The notes beneath the pieces were generated by a model. It ran no database searches, had not been told where the DNA came from, and saw only the letters and a program-made list of their open reading frames with translations. Position numbers and translations under genes: made by a program. Below are positions 1 through 7,164 of a DNA stretch of 9,561 nucleotides, one piece after another. Source of the stretch: DATKCF01 sp035513345 (GTDB taxonomy: Bacteria; Gemmatimonadota; Gemmatimonadetes; Longimicrobiales; RSA9); NCBI GenBank assembly GCA_035513345.1, contig DATKCF010000027.1, positions 1 to 9,561 on the forward strand. The letters are read 5' to 3'. The stretch's first letter is position 1. Each line of letters opens with the position of its first letter.

Positions 1-2310
1 GCCCTCATCGGTCGACAGCAGGACCTTGTAGCGCGAGCCCAGCTCCTGCGTGCCCTCGCAGAAGCCGTGCACGCTGTGCGCACGGGCGCAGTACCAGCTC
101 GTGATGTTGCTCGTGCGCACGCCGCGGTACGCCGCGCCGAAGACGACATTGGAAACGGTCTGACGCACACCCAGGTTGAACTGGTTCGACTTCGGCGGCT
201 TGCTGTCGTTCTTGAGCAGCCAGATCTCGCTCGTGATGCCCGGGCTGACGCCCGTGCCCGCGTTGTCCACGAGACCCTGGAGCCCTGCGGCACTCTCGTA
301 GGAAGGATTCCACAGGATGCGGCCTGTATTGTTCGGATCCTCCGTGAAGTCGAAGAACCGGACGATCCAGTTCAGCCGGAACCGCTCATCGATCAGGTGG
401 TTCCAGATCTCGCGATCGTAGTAGACACCGAAGCCGCCATGGAGCACCGTGGCGCCCGTGCCGAGCAGGTCGAACGAGAAGCCGACGCGCGGCTGGAATG
501 CACCGAGATAGATCGGCCGGTCCTCGGTGCCGCTCGTGAAGTAGTCGTCCGGATCGCGGCCTGTGGCCTGAAGGACAGATCCCAGCGACGTGCGCACGCT
601 GTCCGGCGTGACCCACTTGTTGTTGAACATGTTCGTCTCGGCATCCCAGCGCACGCCGAGGTTGAGCTGGAGCCGGCTCGTCACGTCCCAGTCGTCCTGG
701 ATGTACGCGCCGAACTGCACGTTGCTCTCCTCCATGCCCGGATCACCCGAACCCCATCGTGCAAACGCCGGTGCGGTCAGACTCTGGTTCACGTCGTAGA
801 AGAATGTCGGGTTGCCGTCCTGCCACTTCTCGACCTCGTAGTTGAGGAAGTCGAGGTTGACGCCGCCCTTGATGACGTGGTCACCCATCCACGTGACGCC
901 GTGCCGCGTCAGGTCGTTGCGCAGCGCGATGCGGTCCTGCACGAAACGCTGCTCCGAGCTCCGTGCGCCCGTCAGGATGACGCCCATGTACTCCCGGCCG
1001 ACCTCGCCCGCCTCGCCGAGCACGGTCGGGTTCCATGTCGAGCGCTGGCCGCTGATCTGCGCCTGGTTGAACCACGGGCCGGACGACAGGCCGTGCTGGA
1101 GGTTGAACACGTTGTAGCCGATCTTCACGTCCTCCGCGGATTCAAACGATGTCATCCCGCCAAAACCGCGCTTGTCGCTCTCGAAGCGACCGTTCCAGCT
1201 CAGGCTCAGCGTCTGGTTGTCCGCGGGCTGATAGGACAGTTTCGCGACCCCCAGGTGCGAGCGGAACGGCTGGTCGAACGTGCCCTCGTACTGGCCGAAC
1301 TGGGAAGAGAACTCCGGCCGCCCCAGAGTCACCGTGGCCGCCCTGTTCTGGATGTTGTTCTCGTATGCGGCGAAGTAGTGCAGCCTGTCCTGGATGATGG
1401 GACCACCAGCGCTCAGCCCCATCTGGAACCGCTCATAGTCCGGCTTCTCGGTGCAGACGTCCTCCTCATCGCAACGCCGCACCAGGCCCGGATTCTCGCC
1501 AACCAGGCCCTTGTTCTGACCGAGGATGAACCCGCTGATCTCCAGATCGTTCGTGCCGCTCTTCGTCGTGGCCGTCACGATCGCGCTGCCTGCTCGCTGA
1601 TACTCCGCCTTGAAGTTCTGCGTGATCACGCGGAATTCCTGAAGCGCGATCTGCGGGAACGGGTTGCCGCGGCTCGCGTCCTGGCCGTGCACGCCGCCCT
1701 CGAGAATGTCGTTCTTGAAGCTCGCACCGTCGATGAACACGTTGATCTTCGTCGCCGGCAGGCCGGCCGCCGTGATCTGCTTGTTCGTCTCGTTGTGGCT
1801 GACCGTGATGCCGGGTGCCAGTCCCGCAAAGTTCAGGAAGTTGCGATCCGGCTGCGGCAGCGAACGCATCTGCTCCTCGGTCACGTTGGTCGCCACCTCC
1901 GACGTGCGCGTCTCCACCGTCCGCGTGCCCACCACACTGATCCCCTCCAGCACTACCGCCTGCGGCGACAGGCTCAGATCGATCGTCAGCGACTGACCGA
2001 TCAGCACGCGCACCTCACGCGGCTGAACGGCATAGCCGATCATCTCGACGCTCATGTCGTATGTGGCGGGCTGCACGCCCACCAGCGCATACACACCATT
2101 GGAGAGCGTCAGCGTGGTGCGCTGTGCTCCCGTCTCGGGATTCACGATGCGCACCAGCGCGCCGCTCACCGGCTCGCCGGTGTCATTCACAACCCGCCCG
2201 CGGATCACTCCTGTCGTGTTCTGCGCCGCCAGCTCACTCGAGCCCAGCAGCACGAACAGCAGCAGGAGCAGCAACGACCCTGGAGCTCTGAGTCCTGGTA
2301 CGTGGATCAT
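1..2310 (-). CDS. TonB-dependent outer-membrane receptor with CarboxypepD_reg-like N-terminus, 3' end missing
   Basis: This gene should encode an outer-membrane beta-barrel that imports a ligand using TonB energy; the ligand is not identifiable. I translated 770 codons without a stop from ATG 2310 to the left window edge. Residues 1-29 form a signal peptide with a six-leucine core and a likely cleavage LAA|Q. Residues about 32-115 are a carboxypeptidase-regulatory-like beta-sandwich (GVIRGRVVNDTGEPVSGALV). Residues about 125-240 are the plug domain, with LPQPDRNFLNFAGLAPGI, VFIDGASF and AEYQRAGSAIVTATTKSGTN. The barrel begins near residue 250. Two close cysteine pairs occur, C280/C286 and C741/C751. 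The family is usually about 900-1100 residues, so roughly the last quarter is missing beyond the edge. I see no clear TonB box. The gene lies 85 nt after a LacI-family repressor on the same strand, which suggests a sugar-type ligand and shared control (inference). The family call is firm; the substrate is unknown. Confidence 0.93.
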   Translation of the reverse strand, partial: MIHVPGLRAPGSLLLLLLFVLLGSSELAAQNTTGVIRGRVVNDTGEPVSGALVRIVNPETGAQRTTLTLSNGVYALVGVQPATYDMSVEMIGYAVQPREVRVLIGQSLTIDLSLSPQAVVLEGISVVGTRTVETRTSEVATNVTEEQMRSLPQPDRNFLNFAGLAPGITVSHNETNKQITAAGLPATKINVFIDGASFKNDILEGGVHGQDASRGNPFPQIALQEFRVITQNFKAEYQRAGSAIVTATTKSGTNDLEISGFILGQNKGLVGENPGLVRRCDEEDVCTEKPDYERFQMGLSAGGPIIQDRLHYFAAYENNIQNRAATVTLGRPEFSSQFGQYEGTFDQPFRSHLGVAKLSYQPADNQTLSLSWNGRFESDKRGFGGMTSFESAEDVKIGYNVFNLQHGLSSGPWFNQAQISGQRSTWNPTVLGEAGEVGREYMGVILTGARSSEQRFVQDRIALRNDLTRHGVTWMGDHVIKGGVNLDFLNYEVEKWQDGNPTFFYDVNQSLTAPAFARWGSGDPGMEESNVQFGAYIQDDWDVTSRLQLNLGVRWDAETNMFNNKWVTPDSVRTSLGSVLQATGRDPDDYFTSGTEDRPIYLGAFQPRVGFSFDLLGTGATVLHGGFGVYYDREIWNHLIDERFRLNWIVRFFDFTEDPNNTGRILWNPSYESAAGLQGLVDNAGTGVSPGITSEIWLLKNDSKPPKSNQFNLGVRQTVSNVVFGAAYRGVRTSNITSWYCARAHSVHGFCEGTQELGSRYKVLLSTDEG

Positions 2311-2317
2311 GGCACGG

Positions 2318-2324
2318 CCTCCTT
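2318..2324 (-). promoter_or_regulatory. Ribosome binding site of the TonB-dependent receptor
   Basis: The minus strand reads AAGGAGG, seven bases before ATG 2310. It is a near-perfect Shine-Dalgarno sequence and fixes the receptor start. It suggests strong translation initiation independent of the upstream repressor gene. Confidence 0.85.
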
Positions 2325-2395
2325 GCCTTGTTTGTTCCTGATCACATCACACTACATCAACAGCACCATCGTCACTCCTGCCCTCACGGCGGCGC

Positions 2396-3415
2396 TCACC
2401 ACGCCTCCCCCGACCCCGGCCTCGCTCCACACGAGCGCCGTACCACCAGCTCCGTCGGCAGCAGCTCGTGTCGCCGCTCGCCTTTCGTGTCCCTTATCGC
2501 CTCGAAGAGCCGTCGCGCCGCCTGACCGCCCAACTCCGGAATCGATACTCGCACCGTGGTCAGCGGTGGACTCACGTAGCGCGCGATCGGAATGTCGTCG
2601 TAACCGGCCACCGCCATCTCCTCCGGTACCCGCACTCCGGCCTCGCGCAGCGCGCTCAACGCACCGATCGCCATCGAGTCGTTCGCCGCGAACAGAGCCG
2701 TCGGCCGCGGCTCCAGCTCCAATAGCTCCAACGCGGCCCGATGCCCGGACTGTTCCGAAAAATCACCCGCCACCTGGAGCTCGGGTGCCGCCGTCGCGCC
2801 CGCGGCGGCGAACGCTTCGTGCGCGCCACGCAGCCGCTCCCGCGCATCGTGGTTCCGCATCGGGCCCGTGATCAGTCCGATACGACGGTGCCCATGACTC
2901 AGCAGATGCTCCGTCACTGCGTATGCGCCGCCTCGATTGTCCATGTTGATCGAGTTGTACACGCCACCGTCGCCTGCGCAGTTCAGCAGCACGACGGGGA
3001 GCGTTTCAGGGAGGTTCTGCGCGAGTTCGTGGGCATCGAGGTCGGGCGACATCACGATCAGGCCGTCCACGCGGCCGCGCATCGCTCGCAGCGCCGCCTC
3101 GATTTCTGCACGGTCATTGTGCGAACTCGATACGAGCAGGTGCCAGCCGGACCGCTGCACCTCCTGATCGATCCCGCGAATCACTTCGGAGAAGAACTCG
3201 CCGTACAGGTCGGGCAGCACCACGCCGATCGTCTGCGTGCGCCGCGTGCTCAGCGTTCGTGCCGCACCGTTCGGGATGTAGCGAAGCCGCTTCGCAACTT
3301 CATCGATCCGGCGCCGCGTGTCCTCGTGTACCAGTCCGCTGTTGTTGAACACGCGCGACACGGTAGCAATGGACACGCCCGCTTCGCGTGCGACATCCCG
3401 GATGGTCGAGGCCAC
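2396..3415 (-). CDS. LacI/GalR-family transcriptional repressor
   Basis: This is a DNA-binding repressor of 339 residues, the usual length for the family, which responds to a small effector, most often a sugar. The helix-turn-helix is at residues 4-24 (TIRDVAREAGVSIATVSRVF). The hinge helix at about 48-58 carries the AARTL motif, whose leucine (L55) normally intercalates at the central CG of the operator. The periplasmic-binding-protein-like core runs from about 62 to 330. It includes GLIVMSPD at about 118, FAANDSMAIGAL at 242-253 and GYDDIPIARYVSPPLTTV at 271-288. The start is GTG 3415; an overlapping ATG at 3417 is out of frame. A purine-rich GGAGGGG lies just upstream. Two operators of the type this helix should bind, plus a strong promoter, precede the gene, so autoregulation is likely. 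The receptor gene follows 85 nt downstream. The effector cannot be read from the sequence. Confidence 0.95.
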   Translation of the reverse strand: MASTIRDVAREAGVSIATVSRVFNNSGLVHEDTRRRIDEVAKRLRYIPNGAARTLSTRRTQTIGVVLPDLYGEFFSEVIRGIDQEVQRSGWHLLVSSSHNDRAEIEAALRAMRGRVDGLIVMSPDLDAHELAQNLPETLPVVLLNCAGDGGVYNSINMDNRGGAYAVTEHLLSHGHRRIGLITGPMRNHDARERLRGAHEAFAAAGATAAPELQVAGDFSEQSGHRAALELLELEPRPTALFAANDSMAIGALSALREAGVRVPEEMAVAGYDDIPIARYVSPPLTTVRVSIPELGGQAARRLFEAIRDTKGERRHELLPTELVVRRSCGARPGSGEAW

Positions 3416-3448
3416 ATCCCCTCCGCGGGGCTGGACGATCGCGCCGGA

Positions 3449-3462
3449 TGTAACCGCTTACA
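3449..3462. promoter_or_regulatory. LacI-type operator O2, in the 5' leader of the repressor gene
   Basis: The sequence is TGTAACCGCTTACA, which pairs with its own reverse complement at 12 of 14 positions around a central CG. It fits the pattern TGTAAnCGnTTACA expected for LacI/GalR-family proteins with a VSxATVSR recognition helix, as in the adjacent gene. It lies 33 nt upstream of the GTG start, downstream of the predicted transcription start, so a bound repressor could act as a roadblock or help loop with the other site. Confidence 0.78.
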
Positions 3463-3495
3463 GCAGCTTCCGCGCTGGTGCCCGCCGACGCGTGG

Positions 3496-3509
3496 TGTAA
3501 ACGGTTACA
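3496..3509. promoter_or_regulatory. LacI-type operator O1, across the predicted transcription start
   Basis: The sequence is TGTAAACGGTTACA, 12 of 14 symmetric around a central CG, and it shares the TGTAAnCGnTTACA pattern with the site at 3449-3462. The two centres are 47 bp apart. It shares one base with the predicted -10 box and covers the predicted start of transcription, the classic position for direct repression of the repressor gene. Confidence 0.82.
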
Positions 3510-3538
3510 TGATACTGCCGACTGACTCGACCTGTCAA
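3509..3538 (-). promoter_or_regulatory. Sigma70-like promoter of the LacI-family repressor (and possibly the receptor)
   Basis: On the minus strand a perfect -35 box TTGACA (3538-3533) is followed by an 18-bp spacer and the -10 box TATCAT (3514-3509), five of six to consensus. Transcription would start near 3502, inside operator O1, leaving a leader of about 87 nt before GTG 3415. The promoter is AT-rich within a GC-rich gap. Confidence 0.75.
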
Positions 3539-3574
3539 CGGTTTTCCCTGCGACTTGGTGGCCCGACCGGTCAG

Positions 3575-3613
3575 GACGTTTCTAGGGCTGGTTTCTGGGG
3601 CTGGTTTCTCGGG
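3575..3613 (+). repeat. Left array: three tandem 13-bp units
   Basis: Three contiguous 13-base units start at 3575, 3588 and 3601. The second and third read CTGGTTTCTGGGG and CTGGTTTCTCGGG; the first (GACGTTTCTAGGG) is diverged. The period is not a multiple of three, which argues against coding. Confidence 0.75.
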
Positions 3614-3744
3614 TTCGCACCCGGCAATGATACTGGCGCACCGAAGCGGGTGCGCGACGAAATCACAGCCCGGCGCGAACCCGAGAAACGAGCCCCAGAA
3701 ACGAGTCTCCCGAAACCAGCCCCAGAAAACCAGCCCCAGAAACG
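3577..3744. repeat. 168-bp hairpin-forming element with inverted ends between permease and repressor genes
   Basis: The 32 bases at 3577-3608 match the reverse complement of 3712-3744 with one mismatch and one extra base. A second register pairs 3588-3618 with 3675-3705 at 29 of 31 positions. Either would give a long stem-loop in DNA or RNA. The ends look like the inverted ends of a miniature element, but I see no flanking target duplication and no ORF with recognisable content. It lies 32 bp downstream of the permease stop and upstream of the repressor promoter, so it could act as a transcription barrier between the two minus-strand units. There is no strong T-run typical of an intrinsic terminator. 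Function unknown. Confidence 0.7.
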
Positions 3745-3746
3745 AT
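3680..3746 (-). repeat. Right array: five tandem 13-14-bp units in opposite orientation
   Basis: Five contiguous units start at 3680, 3693, 3706, 3720 and 3734, with consensus CCCCAGAAACSAG. This is the reverse complement of the left-array unit. Two units have 14 bases. The mixed 13/14 lengths show drift of a tandem array, and the spacing excludes a coding repeat. Confidence 0.72.
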
Positions 3747-3775
3747 CCGAAAAGAGTCGCGACCTCAGCCGGCCG

Positions 3776-6568
3776 CTAATCCGATCTGAGCGACGTCATC
3801 GGGTCGACCGCCGAAGCCCGCCTTGCCGGGATGTAGCTTGCCAGCAACGCGACACCGAGCATCAGCGCGGACATCGCCGTGAACGTCACCACGTCCATTG
3901 CGCGGACGCCGAAGAGAAGCGTGTCGAGTACGCGCGTGGCCAGGACGGCGCCGGCCACGCCGATGACGACACCGACAAGCGCGACGCGTCCGCCCTGCAT
4001 GACTACCATGCGGCGAAGCTGGGTCGCCTGCGCGCCGAGCGCCATGCGGATCCCGATCTCGCGGGTCCGCTGCGCGACGACGTACGAGAGGACACCGTAC
4101 AGCCCGACCGCGCCGAGAACGAGTGCGAGGCCGGCGGCGATCGCGAGTGTCAGCATCGTGAACGACAGCTGCGCCACGGAACGCGCAGCCAGTCCGGCCA
4201 TCGTGAAGACCCGGTACATCGGCGCGTCCGGCGCGATCTCGCGGATCACTTCGCGAACGTCCGGCGCGATGACCTCGGCACGCGGAGTCTTCATTACGTA
4301 CGCAGGCGTGCCCACGCCCCAGTCGGTCGCGGTGCGGCCGACCATCGGCAGGTAGATCATCGGATCACGCGTTTCCTGTCGGAAATCCGCGAGCAGGATG
4401 TCCTCGACGACACCGATGACCGTCATCATGCCGGCCGGGTCGCCGGCCCGGCCGACCAGCTTGCCGAGCGGCTGCTCGCCCGGCCACAGGATCGCCGCCG
4501 CCGCTTCGCTCACGATCACGCCGGGATCTGCCGTCGGCTGCGACCTGCGCTCGAAGTGACGGCCGGCCACCAGGTCGATGCCCATCGTCTGGAAGTAATC
4601 GCCGGCCACCATCGTGAAGCGGAGCAGAGGCTGCCCTGCTTCGTCGCCTGCCGTACGCTCCGTGACGAACTGCGTCAGGCCCGCACCCTCATCGAGTGGC
4701 AGCGTGTTCGCCAGGCCGACCGACTCGACGCCCGGCATTGCGGCCAGCCGGTCCATGAAGTCGTAGTGGAACTGCGCCAACGTGACTGCATCCGTCAGTC
4801 CGTGAGCGCGCGGGTCCGGCGCCGTCTGGAACGTGAAGATATCCGCTGTGTCGTAGCCGGCATCGACGCGGCGCAGCTCGATGAAGCTCTTGAGCAGGAG
4901 CCCGGAGCCGACGAGCAGAACGAGCGCCGCCGCGGTCTGCACAACCACAAGCGCATCGCGCGTCAGGTGGTCCGGCCCCGTACCAACCCGGTGCGAGTCG
5001 CGCAGGCTGCCCGCAATACCCGGATTCGAGAAGCGGATCGCCGGCAGCAGTCCTGATGCGAATGCGGCCACGATCACGACACCCGCCGTGAACAGAAGCG
5101 CCATCGAATTCAGGCCCGCCGAGGCGAGGCGGGGGATGCTCTCGGGTGCAGCACGCACGAGTAGCGGAACGCCGATCCATGCGATTGCGACGCCCGCGAT
5201 ACCGCCGGCCAGCGAGAGCAGTATCGCTTCCGACATCTGTGAGCGGATCAACCCGCCTCGCCCGGCGCCAAGCGCTCGACGAACGGCAAGGTCGCGGCGA
5301 CGGCTCTCCGCACGCACGATCAGCAGGTTCGCAACGTTCGCGCACGCGATCAGCAGCACGATCCCGACCGTACCAAGCAAGATCCACAGCGGTTTCGCGA
5401 TGTCGCCTACCAGCTGTTCCTCGAGCGACCGCACGATCGGACGATGCTGCTCGATGATCTGACGGTACTGCGGCGGACCGCCGAACCGCTCAGGTAGCCG
5501 CTGCGCGAGCGGCCCGAGCTGTGCCAGCAGCGCTTCCTGATCCGATCCGGGCGCGAGCCGTCCGACCAGACCCAGACCGAAGCCGCCCGGCCGGACCGGC
5601 TCCGTCGGCAGATCGTGAACCCACAGCGAGATGCGCTCCTCCGGAAACGCGAAGTCCGGACCCATCACGCCGATCACCGTCACAACATTGCCCGATACCT
5701 CGACACTCCGGTCCAGAACCGCCGGATCGCGGCCGAACCACTCCGTCCACAGCCAGTGACTGATCACGCCGACGACACCTTCAGGATCATCGTCCGTTGC
5801 CAGGCGGCCGAGAATCGGCGAGACACGCAACGTCGAGAACAGCGATGGCGACGCACTCGACACGAACAGTCGCTCAACGTGGTCGTCCGCCCTGACCGTC
5901 GTCTGCCCACTGTTGTACAGACCGAGATCCTCGAGCGCCGACGCGTTCTCCCTGTACTGAACGTAGAACTCCGTCCCGACGCCGAACTCCTCCGGCAGAT
6001 CCGAGCCCGGCGCCGACGCGCTTATCGACACCAGCCGGTCCGGATCATCGAACGCAAGCGGATCCAGAAGCACCGTGTCGATCACACTGAAGATCGCCGT
6101 GTTCGCGCCGATCGCCAGCGCCAGCGTTCCAACCGTGATCGCCGTGAATGCCGGCGCGCGCAGCAGGCTTCGTACCGCCTGCGACAGGTCCCTCGCCCAG
6201 CCATCCAGCATGCGGCCCACCTTCCATCTGAAGTCTCGGCGAGGACCCATGAACGGCGGGTCCGGCCACGACACGGTTTCCAACTCGTCAGTTGCTCCTC
6301 GACGCCGCTCCAGGCCCTCCCTGGCCCGCTCGCGCAGGAACCAGCCGCTGAACGACAGCGCCTGACCCCAGTACCACAGCCCGGCCCTCGCACGGCCTCG
6401 CAACGCGCACTCCCGGCGGAACACCTCCAGCAGATCCCCCGAAACCGATTGCCGGTCGTCCGCCGGAAGCGCGAACTCGAGAAGTCGCCTGGCACGTTCC
6501 GGCGGAACCGCCGATCCGCCCGTAGCGGGCGCACCAGGTCCGCCGCGGCCGCCGGGCCAACCGCTCAC
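3776..6568 (-). CDS. ADOP-type FtsX/MacB-family permease (duplicated, orphan)
   Basis: This is an inner-membrane permease of 930 residues in the Acidobacterial duplicated orphan permease style. Residues about 20-100 are the soluble N-terminal segment of this family (PPERARRLLEFALPADDRQ, then GLWYWGQALSF). A transmembrane helix lies at about 141-163, followed by a MacB-like periplasmic domain to about 385. Four helices at about 392-416, 446-470, 488-510 and 538-560 form the first FtsX unit, with the loop RRDLAVRRALGAG at 424-436. A second periplasmic domain spans about 565-795. Helices at about 801-826, 859-880 and 893-912 form the second FtsX unit, with TREIGIRMALGA at 835-846, and the C-terminal motif IPARRASAVDPM at 913-924. 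I choose GTG 6568, which overlaps the PadR stop as GTGA; the longer reading to 6793 only copies the PadR gene out of frame. No partner ATPase is in the window. The substrate is unknown. Confidence 0.92.
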   Translation of the reverse strand: MSGWPGGRGGPGAPATGGSAVPPERARRLLEFALPADDRQSVSGDLLEVFRRECALRGRARAGLWYWGQALSFSGWFLRERAREGLERRRGATDELETVSWPDPPFMGPRRDFRWKVGRMLDGWARDLSQAVRSLLRAPAFTAITVGTLALAIGANTAIFSVIDTVLLDPLAFDDPDRLVSISASAPGSDLPEEFGVGTEFYVQYRENASALEDLGLYNSGQTTVRADDHVERLFVSSASPSLFSTLRVSPILGRLATDDDPEGVVGVISHWLWTEWFGRDPAVLDRSVEVSGNVVTVIGVMGPDFAFPEERISLWVHDLPTEPVRPGGFGLGLVGRLAPGSDQEALLAQLGPLAQRLPERFGGPPQYRQIIEQHRPIVRSLEEQLVGDIAKPLWILLGTVGIVLLIACANVANLLIVRAESRRRDLAVRRALGAGRGGLIRSQMSEAILLSLAGGIAGVAIAWIGVPLLVRAAPESIPRLASAGLNSMALLFTAGVVIVAAFASGLLPAIRFSNPGIAGSLRDSHRVGTGPDHLTRDALVVVQTAAALVLLVGSGLLLKSFIELRRVDAGYDTADIFTFQTAPDPRAHGLTDAVTLAQFHYDFMDRLAAMPGVESVGLANTLPLDEGAGLTQFVTERTAGDEAGQPLLRFTMVAGDYFQTMGIDLVAGRHFERRSQPTADPGVIVSEAAAAILWPGEQPLGKLVGRAGDPAGMMTVIGVVEDILLADFRQETRDPMIYLPMVGRTATDWGVGTPAYVMKTPRAEVIAPDVREVIREIAPDAPMYRVFTMAGLAARSVAQLSFTMLTLAIAAGLALVLGAVGLYGVLSYVVAQRTREIGIRMALGAQATQLRRMVVMQGGRVALVGVVIGVAGAVLATRVLDTLLFGVRAMDVVTFTAMSALMLGVALLASYIPARRASAVDPMTSLRSD

Positions 6569-6897
6569 GGCAGGTCCGCCAGCGCTGGGTCCAGCCCGTC
6601 CCACATCCCGTCCATCGCCCGCCGCGACTCGCGCAGCAGCGATACGCCCTTCCGCTCCACACGCACGCACCGCCGCGGCTTCCCGCCACGCTCCGGACTC
6701 GGATCGCTCATCCACGACGACAGCAGCCGCTTCTTCTCCAGCCGCCGCAGCGTCACGTAGACCGCCGCACGCGACACCTTCCGCCCCGTGCACCGCTCGA
6801 TCTCATCGACGATCGGAACGCCGTAGACCTCACCATCCAGGCGAAGAACGGCCAGGAGCACCATCTGTTCGAACTCGCCAAGTCCCAGGTGCGACAT
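6565..6897 (-). CDS. PadR-family transcriptional regulator
   Basis: This is a 110-residue winged-helix regulator of the short PadR type. The motifs run LGEFEQMVLLAVLRLDGEVYG (residues 6-26 here), then the recognition-helix region VSRAAVYVTLRRLEKKRLL at 41-59, then the wing with ERGGKPRRCVRVERKG at 69-84, and a short C-terminal helix to 110. PadR proteins are usually repressors that dimerise through the C-terminal helix. The start is ATG 6897 with a modest GGGGAAG just upstream. The stop TGA overlaps the GTG of the permease by 4 nt, so the two are translationally coupled and the regulator most likely controls this same unit. The pairing with an ADOP permease is a standard arrangement in Acidobacteria and Gemmatimonadota. 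Confidence 0.93.
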   Translation of the reverse strand: MSHLGLGEFEQMVLLAVLRLDGEVYGVPIVDEIERCTGRKVSRAAVYVTLRRLEKKRLLSSWMSDPSPERGGKPRRCVRVERKGVSLLRESRRAMDGMWDGLDPALADLP

Positions 6898-6937
6898 GCT
6901 TCCCCGGCGGCTGCATGGTGAGGGGTTGAGGCTGTGA

Positions 6938-6980
6938 CGAATACAACGTCAACATAATACCGCAGGCGACACCGCGACAA
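6938..6980 (-). promoter_or_regulatory. Probable promoter/operator region of the PadR-permease unit
   Basis: An AT-rich patch stands out in the GC-rich gap upstream of the PadR start. The minus strand has TATTAT (6959-6954) as a possible -10, with TTGTCG (6980-6975) as a weak -35 at a short 15-bp spacing. TTGACG and TTGTAT follow just downstream. PadR proteins usually bind here in such units, but I see no clean dyad. The exact boxes are uncertain. Confidence 0.4.
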
Positions 6981-7018
6981 GGCTCCGATGCCTCCGGATC
7001 GCCGAGTTCGCACGGTTC

Positions 7019-7157
7019 GGGGATTTGACCGGCTCCTGGCCGGTGGATTCCCCACGGAGGGCCACGGTGGGCGCTGTTTGGGGATTTGACCGGCCCCTGG
7101 CCGGTGGATTCGCCACGGACGGCCACGGTGGGCGCTGTTTGGGGATTTGACCGGCTC
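7019..7157. repeat. 61-bp tandem repeat, 2.3 copies, in the gap between two genes
   Basis: Copies start at 7019, 7080 and 7141, exactly 61 bp apart. The first two agree at 58 of 61 bases; the third is a 17-base stub starting GGGGATTTGACCGGCTC. Each full unit has a small inverted repeat ACCGGC-5 nt-GCCGGT. The period is not divisible by three, so the minus-strand ORFs that cross it change frame between copies and are not real proteins. It sits just downstream of the acetyltransferase stop and upstream of the PadR promoter patch. It could be a terminator region, a protein-binding array or a dispersed repeat; nothing decides this here. Confidence 0.88.
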
Positions 7158-7164
7158 GTCGCCG

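Noticed and set aside
67..2871. 934-codon open frame on the plus strand across the receptor and repressor genes
   Set aside because: It runs antisense to two genes with clear family motifs, and its translation is a low-complexity R/A/H/V/L-rich product typical of a shadow frame in GC-rich coding DNA.
3577..3746. CRISPR array
   Set aside because: The units are 13-14 bp, directly abutting with no spacers, and appear in both orientations.
3748..3775. Possible intrinsic terminator just after the permease stop (GTCGCGAC then TTTT on the minus strand)
   Set aside because: The palindrome leaves almost no loop and the T-run has only four bases; the nearby long inverted repeat is a better candidate structure.
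2741..5056. 771-codon open frame on the plus strand
   Set aside because: It crosses the repressor gene, its promoter and operators, the hairpin element and part of the permease. It has no recognisable domain and is rich in R, H and D as expected for a shadow frame.
6569..6793. 75-residue N-terminal extension of the permease ORF
   Set aside because: It overlaps the PadR gene out of frame and has no family-like sequence. GTG 6568 gives the usual ADOP N-terminus and the GTGA overlap.
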